The translations under genes and the position numbers were made by a program. 64,000 nt of DNA from Alphaproteobacteria bacterium UBA6376 (GTDB lineage: Bacteria > Pseudomonadota > Alphaproteobacteria > Rs-D84): positions 211,201-275,200 of the forward strand of contig DJQW01000002.1 of NCBI GenBank assembly GCA_002437665.1, written 5' to 3'. Of this stretch, positions 34,841 to 43,910 are shown piece after piece. Positions within the stretch are counted from its first letter, which is position 1, and each line of letters begins with the position of its first letter. Below the pieces are notes generated by a model, which was not told where the DNA came from, ran no database searches, and saw only the letters and a program-made list of their open reading frames with translations.

Positions 34841-35149
34841 ATGTACGGATTACAAAAATACTATTACGTTTATATCTTGGCCAGTGGCACAAATGGCACG
34901 CTCTATATTGGCTTTACCAGCAATTTACCACAACGCATATATGAACATAAGAACCATTTAACGCCGGGGCTCACCAGTAAATACGACGTATGCAAGTTGG
35001 TGTATTTTGAACGCTTTACAGACGTGCATGATGCGATAAGGCACGAAAAACGTCTGAAAGAATGGAAAAGGAATTGGAAGAAAGATTTAATAGAAAAATA
35101 TAATCCAGAATGGCGTGATTTATATGATGATTTACATCAACTGATATAA
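34841..35149 (+). CDS. GIY-YIG domain protein
   Basis: 102 residues from ATG at 34841. The GIY-YIG pattern appears as YYVYILASGTNGTLYIGFTSNLPQRIYEHK, with the arginine and downstream glutamate regions kept (RHEKRLKEWKRNWK). It belongs to the small single-domain group (YhbQ-like, DNA-damage linked endonucleases). The frame is open for 49 more codons upstream, but that stretch is simply translated family A and B repeats, so I reject it. The tight neighbouring repeats suggest possible mobility. Confidence 0.82.
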   Translation: MYGLQKYYYVYILASGTNGTLYIGFTSNLPQRIYEHKNHLTPGLTSKYDVCKLVYFERFTDVHDAIRHEKRLKEWKRNWKKDLIEKYNPEWRDLYDDLHQLI

Positions 35150-35185
35150 CAAAAAAGCAGTGCGCCATTCGGCGCAACATACTCA

Positions 35186-35366
35186 CCTAGATTCCGGTGT
35201 CAAGCACCGGAATGACAAAGGTGCTAGTAGTGCAAAAAAATGATTATGGCAAAGACGCAAGTCCACAGGCGACACAATACTAATTTCCTAGAAACGTTGT
35301 CATTGCGAGGAATGAAATGACGAAGCAATCCAGTAAATAAAAAATGTCCGCCGAACGGCGGACACA
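35186..35366. repeat. Family B and A repeats between the GIY-YIG gene and the next gene
   Basis: Diverged family B palindrome (35186-35219; attccggtg...caccggaat), reversed linker (35243-35290), family A copy (35303-35336) and a tgtccgcc/ggcggaca palindrome. Confidence 0.8.
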
Positions 35367-35369
35367 TCA

Positions 35370-35402
35370 TTTGAACTTTGAACTCTGTACTTTGAACTTT
35401 GA
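35370..35402. repeat. 7-mer tandem repeat (aactttg type)
   Basis: Four to five units of aactttg/aactctg leading straight into a terminator; a matching array is at 41698-41730. Confidence 0.8.
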
Positions 35403-35430
35403 AAAAACGCGCCGGTGGCGCGTTTTTTTA
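35402..35430 (-). terminator. Terminator after the 204-aa secreted protein
   Basis: ACGCGCC-ggt-GGCGCGT with flanking A-run and T-run. Confidence 0.8.
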
Positions 35431-36042
35431 TTCAACCCAGATTGATGCCACGCTGGTCGGCGCGGTTGCCGATCCAACAGGAATCTGGACATATGCTGTT
35501 GTTGCCGTGACGGTTGTACCACTCTTGGTAAAGTTAGTCACATACTTACCCGCCGTTGCCGATGCAGGATTAAATGTCTGAACCGTTGCATTCAGTTTTG
35601 TTTTAACCGCATCAGACAAATCTTCTTCCAGAATTGTGCCGCTGGCAATCATAGAGGAAGAAATTGTACCGGTTGTGATAGTACCTTCTGCATCCGTAAT
35701 CACTGCCTTGCTCTTGTTTGCATCGCCTGTAAATTTCTTGTCCAACTTCGCGTTAACGCTGGTGCCCAATGCATTGCTTGCAATGTCGTACACAGCTGCA
35801 ACCGTTGGGTAATTTGTATCATTGTCTTCTGTCAAATTTTCACTGGTCGAATCAACCATTGCTGACTTATCTTGCTTACCAGATTTCAATGCTGTGATGT
35901 CGCTGGCATTAGTATCTGCCTTGGTCGCAACCGGTGATACTTTGTCATCGACATATGTTGTTGATGCGATATCCGCGCGTGCCGCACCAGCGGACATAAC
36001 CGCAATCACTGAAATCGCCAAAATACTTGTTAATCTTTTCAT
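35428..36042 (-). CDS. Secreted tail-fibre-like protein 4 (204 aa)
   Basis: Signal peptide MKRLTSILAISVIAVMSAGAARA, then DIASTTYVDDKVS, the short motif that opens the mature part in this group. The body alternates short helix repeats (ATKADTNASDITALKSGKQDKSAMVD) with threonine- and serine-rich strand-like segments, like phage tail-fibre shafts. The C-terminal domain (TAYVQIPVGSATAPTSVASIWVE) lacks the cysteine pair of its neighbours. Probably outside the inner membrane; no anchor seen. Confidence 0.65.
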   Translation of the reverse strand: MKRLTSILAISVIAVMSAGAARADIASTTYVDDKVSPVATKADTNASDITALKSGKQDKSAMVDSTSENLTEDNDTNYPTVAAVYDIASNALGTSVNAKLDKKFTGDANKSKAVITDAEGTITTGTISSSMIASGTILEEDLSDAVKTKLNATVQTFNPASATAGKYVTNFTKSGTTVTATTAYVQIPVGSATAPTSVASIWVE

Positions 36043-36141
36043 TTCCCAAAACCTTCGTTTTTATAACCTGTTAAATCCCTGACCTGAATGTGTCATGTCC
36101 CCCGTCCGTGACCCAAGGGCCATGACACAACTTATTCGTGA

Positions 36142-36921
36142 TTACTGATTTTCAGAGTCACGTTCGATAACTTCCCAAGCGTAGTTAGTACCGTCAAATA
36201 CCAACGCGCATTTCTTGGTTGGGTTCGAGCATTCGCCAGGGGCTGCCTTGGCCAATGTGCCCAAATTCATTGTCTTGGTATAGTTATCAGCCAAATCTTT
36301 GGTAACCCCTTCCAATGCGGTCTTTGTCGCATATGTCGCAGATGCATTTGTTTTTGTTTCCATATCTGTGATTGCCGCTGGCTGAACCGCTGTATCGGCT
36401 TTTGCACCCTGTACCGCGGTCGCATATGCTGCGTCTGCACGGGTTACTTCACCAGAAATTGCATCAGCAATAGATTTCGCAATAGAACCATCGCCGTCGC
36501 CAGTCAATGTGCCCAATGTTGTGGTGTGACCCGCAACTGTTGTCTCCAATGCTTCCAACCCTTCGGTTGTGGCGATGCCAACTGTGCCGATTGTACCATC
36601 TTCTTTGATTTCGATGTTTGTACCGGCTTTCAGTGTGTTCTGTTTGCCCGCCAGACCGTCGCTCAATGCTGTTTTGGTTGCAAATGTATCAGATGCAGTT
36701 GTCTTGTACGCATCCAATGCTGCGGACGCAGCTGTACCTGCCGCCTTGGCATCAGCAATCGCGGTTGTGTTTGTTTCTTTGAATGTTGTAAAGTCAGATG
36801 CAGATACCTTGGTGCCAACCTGTGCATCAACATAACCCTTGGACGCGATGGACGCATCAGCAGAGTTCGCTGCAACGATTCCCAGCATAACGGTCAAAAT
36901 ACCTGCTGTCAGTTTTTTCAT
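36142..36921 (-). CDS. Secreted tail-fibre-like protein 3 (259 aa)
   Basis: Signal peptide MKKLTAGILTVMLGIVAANSADA, then SIASKGYVDAQVG. The mature part has coiled-coil-prone repeats (LSDGLAGKQNTLKAGTNIEIKEDGTIGTVG resembles tail-fibre blocks) and ends in a small domain with two cysteines (GECSNPTKKCALVFDGTNYAWEVIE). That end domain recurs in the next gene. AAAGGA precedes the start. Likely an exported trimeric fibre; function unknown. Confidence 0.65.
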   Translation of the reverse strand: MKKLTAGILTVMLGIVAANSADASIASKGYVDAQVGTKVSASDFTTFKETNTTAIADAKAAGTAASAALDAYKTTASDTFATKTALSDGLAGKQNTLKAGTNIEIKEDGTIGTVGIATTEGLEALETTVAGHTTTLGTLTGDGDGSIAKSIADAISGEVTRADAAYATAVQGAKADTAVQPAAITDMETKTNASATYATKTALEGVTKDLADNYTKTMNLGTLAKAAPGECSNPTKKCALVFDGTNYAWEVIERDSENQ

Positions 36922-36968
36922 TTTTCTTTCCTTTCTTTCTTTTTTTAGTTTTTATTTAATCTCTTGAA

Positions 36969-37958
36969 TTATTCACCTGTTGTGGCGTCATCGATTGGTT
37001 TTGTCACATCCATCCAGTATGGTGAACCAGATGTATCAACAGACAAGACGCAACGGCCGGATTCCGCAGTGCAATCTGTGCTTGGTTTTGGAACCGCGTA
37101 AGTCTTGATTTCGGTTTCTGTCATTGCGTCTGTGATGCCGTAACCACCCAATGTTGTGGACTTGTCGGCTTTATTCTTGATTGCATCGGCGATTGCTGCG
37201 GAAACCTCATCAGATGTCTGTGCACCATTGACCTTGTCCGCCAAATCTTGGGACAGTTTGTCTTCGGTTACTGCGCCATCTGCGATTTTTTCAGTTGTAA
37301 CTGCACCGTTTGCCAATTTTGCACCATCAATAGAATTGTCACTGATGTTATCTGGATTGACTGGCAGACCAGATTCACTCAGAGCACTAATCTTTTTGTT
37401 TGTCCATTCAGTAACAGCACCGATTGTTGGGAACAAAGATGCAGAACTCTGATTTTCTGCGGTGATGTTGCCTGTTTTATTTGAGGTATCTTCTTTCAGC
37501 GCCAAACCGTTGGTCAATTCTGTTTTTGTCGCGGCAGCGTCTGCTGTGGCCTGTGCTGCTTCGGCGGCGGTCTGTGCATTGCCTGCCTTGGTATCAGCAG
37601 CAGCAGCGGCGGCGGCGGCATCTTTTGCAATTTTGTTTGTCGCGTCCAAACCAGTTTCTTCGTTGTTTACTTTGTCTGCCGTGGCGTCGGCTGTTGATTT
37701 GGCCTCATCCGCGGTGGACTTCGCTGTGTCAGCGGTTGTTTTTACTTCTTCGACCGCGCTTTTATCTGCCTTGGCATCCAATGCGGATTTAATCGCACCA
37801 TTGTCCTGTAACGCAGAATCAACTGCGGCAGCGGCAACAGATGCTGATTTGGTATCAACGTATGCCTTGCTGGCGATTTGTGGTGCAGCGATGGCTGCGC
37901 CAGTTGACAGCATAATTGCCGCCATAAATCCAGAGAATGCAATGTTTTTGACTTTCAT
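36969..37958 (-). CDS. Secreted tail-fibre-like protein 2 (329 aa)
   Basis: Start at 37958 after AAAGGA; a longer in-frame start is less good. Signal peptide MKVKNIAFSGFMAAIMLSTGAAIA, then APQIASKAYVDTKS. Alanine-rich heptads (TADTAKSTADEAKSTADATADKV) predict a long coiled coil, then a GGYGITDAMTETEI block typical of phage tail fibres, and a C-terminal cysteine-pair domain (DCTAESGRCVLSVDTSGSPYWMDV). Probably forms a trimeric stalk at the surface. Confidence 0.65.
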   Translation of the reverse strand: MKVKNIAFSGFMAAIMLSTGAAIAAPQIASKAYVDTKSASVAAAAVDSALQDNGAIKSALDAKADKSAVEEVKTTADTAKSTADEAKSTADATADKVNNEETGLDATNKIAKDAAAAAAAADTKAGNAQTAAEAAQATADAAATKTELTNGLALKEDTSNKTGNITAENQSSASLFPTIGAVTEWTNKKISALSESGLPVNPDNISDNSIDGAKLANGAVTTEKIADGAVTEDKLSQDLADKVNGAQTSDEVSAAIADAIKNKADKSTTLGGYGITDAMTETEIKTYAVPKPSTDCTAESGRCVLSVDTSGSPYWMDVTKPIDDATTGE

Positions 37959-38048
37959 TTTCGTTCCTTTCTTTTTTTCTTTCATTTTTTTGTTCTAAAT
38001 CTCTCGATTATGGCGGGAATCTAGATACAAAACTCTTTCACTTGGTTA

Positions 38049-40070
38049 CTACTCTGTTATTGTTATTGGGGTACCGTCCTTGTCGATAATCTGGACAGAT
38101 GTCCACACTTTCGAATCACCGTTCACCGTCAACAAATATGTGCCAGAATCAGCCGGCCCCGACAGTTTAGACGCAACCGCCGCCGCCGCATCATTTGCGG
38201 TGGTCTGGGCACTTTGCGCCGCGGTTGCAGCATTCTGTGCTGCGGACGCATTCGCCGCAATCAGACCAGCATATTCGTTATACGTTGTAACATCATCGGC
38301 CGTGATACCAGAATTTGCCGCCGCCAACTGCCCCGCGGTCAGCGCATTCTGTTTAGCATTCAATAATTCGTCGGTCTCACCCTTTTTATAATAAGCAGTC
38401 AAATCGACAGAACCCGCAACCTTGGCCTCGTCAATCGCCGCCGCGATTTCTTCCGCGGTCATTGCATCAGTAATACCATAACCAGCCAGCGTTGTTGCCT
38501 TGTCGGCCTTGGCCGCCAGATCCGATGAATTTGCCTTTTGCGCCAACGCCTCGTTTACATCCGCCGTTTTGGCATAGCCCGACAAATCAGATGTTTTTGC
38601 ATACGCATCCAGTTCACTTCTGTTTGCCTTGTCCGCCAACGCCGTTGTCAACGCATCGGTCACACTCTTGTCCGCCTTGTTCGCCAGTGCCGCATTTACA
38701 TCCGCACTCTTGGCCAAGCCGTTTAATTCACTTTTATCTGCCTTGGATTCCAAATCCGCAACCGTTGCCAAACCAGCCAACGAACTCTTGTCCGCCTTGG
38801 TATCCAACGCGCTGTTCACATCGGCCGTTTTTGCATACGCATCCAAATCAGATGTATTCGCCTTGGCGTTCAGTGCCGTTTCAACATCTGCGGTTTTGGC
38901 ATAACCTTTTAACGCCTCGCTCATATCACCAGCAACAACGTTGGCGACTTTTTCGTCAACTTCGCCCTTGGTATATGTTTCGGATTTTGCATAAACATCG
39001 GCAACATTTGCCTTGGCCGCCAAATCAGACGCGTTTGCTTTCTGCGCCAACTGTTCTGTGGTGGCATAGCCCGACAAATCAGTTTTTTTCGCATAAGCAT
39101 CCAAATCAGACACTTTCGCATAATTTGCCAACGACGCCGCAATCGCATTCGCAATCGCCGTGTTCATATCAATAATTGTCGCATAGTTTGCCAACACTGT
39201 CGTTTTGGCATAATCATTCAACGCAGACATATCGGCCTTGGCCGCTAAATCAGACGCATTCGCCTTGGCCGACAACGCACTTTCAACATCAGCAGTTTTG
39301 GCATATGGCGTCAAATCAACATCAGCACCATCACCCGGTTCACCCTTTGGCCCTTGTGGCCCAACCAGTGCACTCTTGGCAATCAAATCCTGCCACGCAG
39401 TGTCGCCAACATAACGCCATTGCAAATATTCATCGTTAGAGCCAATCTCAACCTCGCGTCCATCTCTGCCCGCGATCGTACCAATGGCATCCTTCAAATT
39501 TTCAACATCAACAGAAATTTCGTGTGTTGTATCATCAATCAACACAAAACCATCTGACTTTGGTTGTAACGTATCCTGCTTGCTCTGTAATTTATCAGAC
39601 AAAGCATCGTCCGCATCATGCAAGCCGTCAACATCGCGACGCAACTGATCCACATCAGAACGCAGTGCCGCCGCAACAGACGGATCAACACCACCCGACG
39701 ATGAACCACCCGACGTCCCTGGGTTTTGTGGTTTAATTGACGAACCACCAGACACACCCGTGCCACCGCCCAAATATTTACCAATCGACAAACGCGGCGT
39801 TGTTGCAACACGCGTGGTCGACGAACCAGTTGAAGATGAATTGCCACCAGATTGCGCACCAGACGACACCCTGTTCACCGTTGGTGTAACACGCACAGAA
39901 CCGCCACGCGCAGTCGCAGACGACGTCGATGTACCCGACGCGGCCGCCGCACTGGAATAAGTCCCAGCACCACCCAACGTGCGAACCGATGACGCACCGT
40001 GTGCCGCAGAAACAGCCGCACACAGAACGCAAACAATCGCAACCGTCGAAATTTTCAAATCTTTTTTCAT
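38049..40070 (-). CDS. Large secreted fibre protein with collagen-like block (673 aa)
   Basis: Signal peptide to about residue 25; residues 27-128 are serine, glycine and threonine rich; 130-170 a coiled coil; 170-235 a globular segment; 237-248 a short collagen-like run GPQGPKGEPGDG; 250-560 many repeats of the DLxAYAKTADVxxALxxKA type; a GYGITDAMTAEEIAAAI block near 530; and a C-terminal strand domain (GTYLLTVNGDSKVWTSVQIID) like the neighbours but without cysteines. This is the architecture of phage tail fibres and of some bacterial adhesins. No membrane anchor is visible. It is the first gene of the group of four. Confidence 0.7.
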   Translation of the reverse strand: MKKDLKISTVAIVCVLCAAVSAAHGASSVRTLGGAGTYSSAAAASGTSTSSATARGGSVRVTPTVNRVSSGAQSGGNSSSTGSSTTRVATTPRLSIGKYLGGGTGVSGGSSIKPQNPGTSGGSSSGGVDPSVAAALRSDVDQLRRDVDGLHDADDALSDKLQSKQDTLQPKSDGFVLIDDTTHEISVDVENLKDAIGTIAGRDGREVEIGSNDEYLQWRYVGDTAWQDLIAKSALVGPQGPKGEPGDGADVDLTPYAKTADVESALSAKANASDLAAKADMSALNDYAKTTVLANYATIIDMNTAIANAIAASLANYAKVSDLDAYAKKTDLSGYATTEQLAQKANASDLAAKANVADVYAKSETYTKGEVDEKVANVVAGDMSEALKGYAKTADVETALNAKANTSDLDAYAKTADVNSALDTKADKSSLAGLATVADLESKADKSELNGLAKSADVNAALANKADKSVTDALTTALADKANRSELDAYAKTSDLSGYAKTADVNEALAQKANSSDLAAKADKATTLAGYGITDAMTAEEIAAAIDEAKVAGSVDLTAYYKKGETDELLNAKQNALTAGQLAAANSGITADDVTTYNEYAGLIAANASAAQNAATAAQSAQTTANDAAAAVASKLSGPADSGTYLLTVNGDSKVWTSVQIIDKDGTPITITE

Positions 40071-40163
40071 AACTCTCTCTGAACGATTTTTATTTTATCA
40101 TATTTTGCGAATCGGCGTCAACGCCTTTTCAGCATCAAATTCCTTTTTTTAACTTTTTCAGAA

Positions 40164-40889
40164 TTAAAATTCGTATCTAATGCCAACTGATATAGAGTTA
40201 TCCAAGACCAATCCAATCTTGTTTTCCAAGTACGCTTCATGCGTTACCAAACCGCTGTCATAATATTCGAAATCACGTGTGTGCTTTGTACCATTAAAGC
40301 CCGCCAAGCGATAGCGAATATCCAGAACCAGATTATCATCCAATTCCTGTGTATAGCCCAACATCACGCCCGCCATTGGCGACAATGATGTTTTGCTGCC
40401 ATCACCTGATTTGAAATTTTCCCAACTCAGTTTTGTTGTTGGTACGGCAACACCCAAGCCACCACCGACATACAAACCATTTGCAAAATCATAATAGCCA
40501 TTCGCCATCAAATACGGCACAGACAATTTGAACGAAAAACCATTGTCGTCGTCCGAGAATTGACCAATATAACCGGCCTCGACTTCGCCACGCCATACAT
40601 AATTAAAGTAACGACCGGCGGCAAAACTGCCCCCAAACACCGGTTCAAACGAATAATCGTCTGAATCAAAATCATTATTTGCATCTGGGTAATCCGAACT
40701 GTATTTATTTTTCCAGTTCAAGAAACTGACCTCTGCACGGCCAGTGATGTACCAACCTGTCTTGGCCTTGTCTGTATAGTCATATGTGACGTTGTATCCA
40801 CCGCGATTATCGCGCTGAACATAACTGGGGGCGGCGTTTGCCGCGGTTGTCAAGCCCAGCAAAACAACCAATGAAACTAATTTTTTCAT
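40164..40889 (-). CDS. Outer-membrane beta-barrel protein (opacity/Omp25-like)
   Basis: 241 residues from ATG at 40889, preceded by GGAGGAG. Signal peptide MKKLVSLVVLLGLTTAANA. About eight strand-like segments rich in aromatic residues; ends VGIRYEF with terminal phenylalanine. It resembles the small porin or opacity-type barrels of Alphaproteobacteria. It precedes the fibre genes on the same strand and might anchor or export them; that is inference. Confidence 0.75.
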   Translation of the reverse strand: MKKLVSLVVLLGLTTAANAAPSYVQRDNRGGYNVTYDYTDKAKTGWYITGRAEVSFLNWKNKYSSDYPDANNDFDSDDYSFEPVFGGSFAAGRYFNYVWRGEVEAGYIGQFSDDDNGFSFKLSVPYLMANGYYDFANGLYVGGGLGVAVPTTKLSWENFKSGDGSKTSLSPMAGVMLGYTQELDDNLVLDIRYRLAGFNGTKHTRDFEYYDSGLVTHEAYLENKIGLVLDNSISVGIRYEF

Positions 40890-41029
40890 GATGATTTTCT
40901 CCTCCAAAATTTTTTCTTAGTATATCACATTTTGACCAGCATTCCAAAACATAAAAACAGATATTGACATCTTTTTATGAAATTTGCTAAGTTTTGGACA
41001 TAGGACTGATTATAAAAAGGAAAAGTATC

Positions 41030-41434
41030 ATGAAAAAAATTCTGATTGCATTGACTGTTCTGGGTTTGGCCGCATGCAGCAGCACACCAAAAAACATCGA
41101 TGACGACAAGGTGTTCTATGAATTTGATTCTGCACACGTGTCGGACGCCGCACGTCGTGATTTGAAGGCACAATCGCGTTATATGAAACGCCATCGCGAT
41201 GCAAACGTCGTTATGCAGGGTCACTGTGACGAACGCGGTTCAACAGAATATAATTTGGCATTGGGCGCATTGCGCGCGGGCAACGCCGCACACGTTTTGA
41301 TTCACGACGGTATCGAACCAGAACGCATCAAAACAATTTCATACGGCAAAGAAAACCCACAGTACTTGGGCACAGGCGAAGAAGTTTGGGCCAAGAACCG
41401 TAATGCCACAACCAAGGTTGTTGAAAAGAAATAA
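41030..41434 (+). CDS. pal: Peptidoglycan-associated lipoprotein Pal
   Basis: 134 residues from ATG at 41030 with AAGGA upstream. Lipoprotein signal MKKILIALTVLGLAAC, then an OmpA-like peptidoglycan-binding domain with VVMQGHCDERGSTEYNLALGALRAGNA and the conserved aspartate/arginine. Pal ties the outer membrane to the wall and works with TolB. Unlike most Proteobacteria, it is not next to tolB (4 kb away, opposite strand). A weak promoter TTGACA...TAAGTT lies at 40964-40993. Confidence 0.95.
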   Translation: MKKILIALTVLGLAACSSTPKNIDDDKVFYEFDSAHVSDAARRDLKAQSRYMKRHRDANVVMQGHCDERGSTEYNLALGALRAGNAAHVLIHDGIEPERIKTISYGKENPQYLGTGEEVWAKNRNATTKVVEKK

Positions 41435-41460
41435 AAAACGGGGCGACGCCCCGTTTTTTC
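41433..41460 (+). terminator. Terminator of pal
   Basis: ACGGGGC-ga-GCCCCGT with A-run and T-run. Confidence 0.85.
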
Positions 41461-41472
41461 AAAGTTCAAATA

Positions 41473-41730
41473 ATGTGTGCGCCATTCGGCGCACACATTA
41501 TTTACTGGATTGCTTCGTTACACTCGCAATGAATCCAAGCGAAGCGCAGGATACGGCAAGGACGCAGTCCGCAGGCGACACACGTTCTAGAATCTCTGTC
41601 ATTGCGAGCAAGCGCAGCGACGCGTGGCAATCTAGTTTATTTTATGTTGCGCGTAGCGCACAAAATTTTTATCGCGGCGAGCATCAGCGAAGACGGATGA
41701 ACTTTGAACTCTGAACTTTGAACTTTTCTT
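41473..41730. repeat. Composite intergenic repeats between pal and ftsE
   Basis: This 330-base gap holds a gtgcgcc/ggcgcac palindrome, family A (41500-41530), reversed linker gtccgcaggcgacac, a second family A copy (41600-41640), family D copy 2 (41667-41700) and the aactttg 7-mer array (41698-41730). No gene is seen. Confidence 0.8.
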
Positions 41731-41766
41731 TTGACCCAGATTTCTTTTTTTACTAACATCACAACC

Positions 41767-42561
41767 ATGGAAGAAAATACAGCAATATCTTTTGCAAATG
41801 TTGGTGCCGCATACGATGGTGGACGCGAGGTTTTAACCGACGTGTCGTTCAACATCAGTGCGGGTTCGTTCTATTTCTTGTCGGGGGCATCTGGTGCGGG
41901 TAAGACAACGCTGTTGCGCCTGATTTACCAGTTGCACAAGCCATCGCGTGGGCAAATCAAGTTGTTTGGTCAAACAACAAACGACATGTCGCGCGACGAC
42001 ATCGCGCGCCTGCGTCATAAAATGGCGATTGTTTTTCAGGAATATTCCCTGTTGTCCCATCTGACGGTGTTTGACAATATCGCCCTGCCCCTGCGCGTGC
42101 GCGGCTTGCCAGAGGCAAAAATAAAAAAACTGGTGGACAAGGTTTTGGAATGGGTTGGTCTGGGCAAATACGCTGACGCGAATCCATTGGCACTGTCCGG
42201 TGGTCAGCAACAACGTGTATCGGTTGCCCGCGCAATTATTGTGCAGCCGGCAATCTTGCTGGCGGACGAACCAACGGGAAATCTGGACGATGAAAATGCG
42301 TCGCGCCTGATGGAACTGTTTATTCAAATGAACAAGATGTTTGGCACAACGATTATTTTGGCCACACACAGCCAGAAATTGATGGACACATACAAATTCC
42401 CCGTTATTCGTGTGGAAAATCACCGCGTTGGATTTGTGGGTGGTGCGAAAAAGGCCACCCCCGCCCCAGACGCCGATGTAAAAAAGGTATGGAAAGGGCC
42501 AAAGCCACAAAATTATTTTACAGAATTGTCCAAACAATTTGATGATATTGGGAATGCGTAA
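41767..42561 (+). CDS. ftsE: Cell division ATPase FtsE
   Basis: 264 residues from ATG at 41767; a TTG 12 codons earlier is possible. Walker A SGASGAGKTT (39-48), signature LSGGQQQRVSVARA, Walker B ILLADEPTGNLD. FtsE with FtsX controls wall hydrolases at the division site. It carries about 40 residues beyond the usual end (a lysine-rich tail ending QFDDIGNA). Stop and ftsX start overlap (TAATG). Confidence 0.92.
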   Translation: MEENTAISFANVGAAYDGGREVLTDVSFNISAGSFYFLSGASGAGKTTLLRLIYQLHKPSRGQIKLFGQTTNDMSRDDIARLRHKMAIVFQEYSLLSHLTVFDNIALPLRVRGLPEAKIKKLVDKVLEWVGLGKYADANPLALSGGQQQRVSVARAIIVQPAILLADEPTGNLDDENASRLMELFIQMNKMFGTTIILATHSQKLMDTYKFPVIRVENHRVGFVGGAKKATPAPDADVKKVWKGPKPQNYFTELSKQFDDIGNA

Positions 42562-43400
42562 TGAAGACACCTATTGTATTTTCACTGGTTCGTGAACAGT
42601 CGGTTTTTATGACCGCGATTATGTCGTTGCTGTCGTTTCTGGCGGTGCTGGCGTTGGGCGTGGGGCTGTCCATTGGCACGGGCGTTATGCGCTGGAATGC
42701 CCAGTGGGACAAATTCGCCACGGTTCAGATTATGGATTCTGACAATGCCGCCGGCGTCAAAAAAATCATAAATGACAATCGCGATAAAATGGTTTCAGTC
42801 AACGAAATCACATCGGAACAAATGACAGACCTGTTGCGGCCATGGCTGTCGGGGGGGACGGGCGCGCTGAAAAATTACCTGCCCCAGATGTATGAAATCA
42901 AATTCAAAACCCGTGCCGATATGACCGCCGTTGGCGCACAGATATCAAAAAGCGCGCGTTTCCTGACACACAGCGACGCATTGCGCACATCAACACGTGC
43001 GGGCTGGTACATGATTATGATTTCAACATTGGTGTTGGCGATGGTTCTGGGGTCAATTACGATATGCATATCATATATCGCACGTAATACGGCAATGTTG
43101 CATCGGCGCGAATTGGAAATACTGAACCAAATCGGTGCGTCTGATTCATTTGTTGCGCGCCAAATGCAAATCATTGTGGCCAAGATTTCTGGTGCGGCGG
43201 GCGCGGCCGGATTCTGCGCGGCGGCGTTGGTATTGCTGATGATTCTGGGCACGGCACACAGCGCGCGCGTCGGCCTGATGGCAATGATGGGACTGGGCAT
43301 GGGTGGCTGGATTACATTGGCCGCAATGCCAATCGCAATCGTGATATTTTCAATTTACATCACCCGTCGCACAACATTAAAGATTCTGGCCAACGACTGA
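42561..43400 (+). CDS. ftsX: Cell division protein FtsX
   Basis: 279 residues with four hydrophobic segments (near residues 18-40, 160-180, 205-235 and 250-275) and a periplasmic loop between the first and second. It is the membrane partner of FtsE. Overlaps ftsE at its start and the next gene at its end, so the genes are translationally coupled. Confidence 0.9.
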   Translation: MKTPIVFSLVREQSVFMTAIMSLLSFLAVLALGVGLSIGTGVMRWNAQWDKFATVQIMDSDNAAGVKKIINDNRDKMVSVNEITSEQMTDLLRPWLSGGTGALKNYLPQMYEIKFKTRADMTAVGAQISKSARFLTHSDALRTSTRAGWYMIMISTLVLAMVLGSITICISYIARNTAMLHRRELEILNQIGASDSFVARQMQIIVAKISGAAGAAGFCAAALVLLMILGTAHSARVGLMAMMGLGMGGWITLAAMPIAIVIFSIYITRRTTLKILAND

Positions 43401-43909
43401 TGAAAATTTTAACACCGTCTTTGTTATTTCTGGCCATGTTTGTGATTGGCGGCATGATTTTCAAAAGTATGTCACCAACAGGGTGCGGCACGATATTGCC
43501 CGACGACAGCATATTTGTGCTGACCGGCGACATGCGTCGCATACCATTTGCAATGCGTATGTTGCGCACATATCCTGATGCCGACCTGTACATCATTGGC
43601 GCAGGGGCCGAAGGGTCATATGAAATGGCGCGCCGCGTCACCATTGAATCAGATTCTAAATCCACATACCAAAACGCACGCGCAATCCGCGATATTGTCA
43701 CACGTGCCGGTCTGGATCGAATTGTCCTGATTACAACCGAAGATCACATGAACCGCGCGCAATACTTGCTGCGTGGCGAATTACCGAACGTTGAAATCGT
43801 TGCGTGCCCAACCCGCCTGTCGGGTATGCCCGCACCACGCCGTTTGGAACGATGGACAACAGAATACTTAAAATATATCGTAACACTGCTGGGAATCAAA
43901 GAGGGGTAA
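43400..43909 (+). CDS. DUF218 (YdcF-like) membrane-anchored protein
   Basis: 169 residues. N-terminal membrane segment, then the DUF218 fold with DSIFVLTGDMRRIPFAMRM, DLYIIGAGAEG and ESDSKSTYQNARAIRDI, LITTEDHMNRA. Family members (SanA, ElyC, YdcF) act in envelope integrity. The ftsE-ftsX-DUF218-plsC order is common in Alphaproteobacteria and supports a link to wall and lipid growth. Confidence 0.85.
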   Translation: MKILTPSLLFLAMFVIGGMIFKSMSPTGCGTILPDDSIFVLTGDMRRIPFAMRMLRTYPDADLYIIGAGAEGSYEMARRVTIESDSKSTYQNARAIRDIVTRAGLDRIVLITTEDHMNRAQYLLRGELPNVEIVACPTRLSGMPAPRRLERWTTEYLKYIVTLLGIKEG

Positions 43910-43910
43910 A

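Noticed and set aside
35428..40070. Prophage tail module
   Set aside because: The fibre-like genes each have a signal peptide, and no capsid, terminase, baseplate or lysis gene is near.
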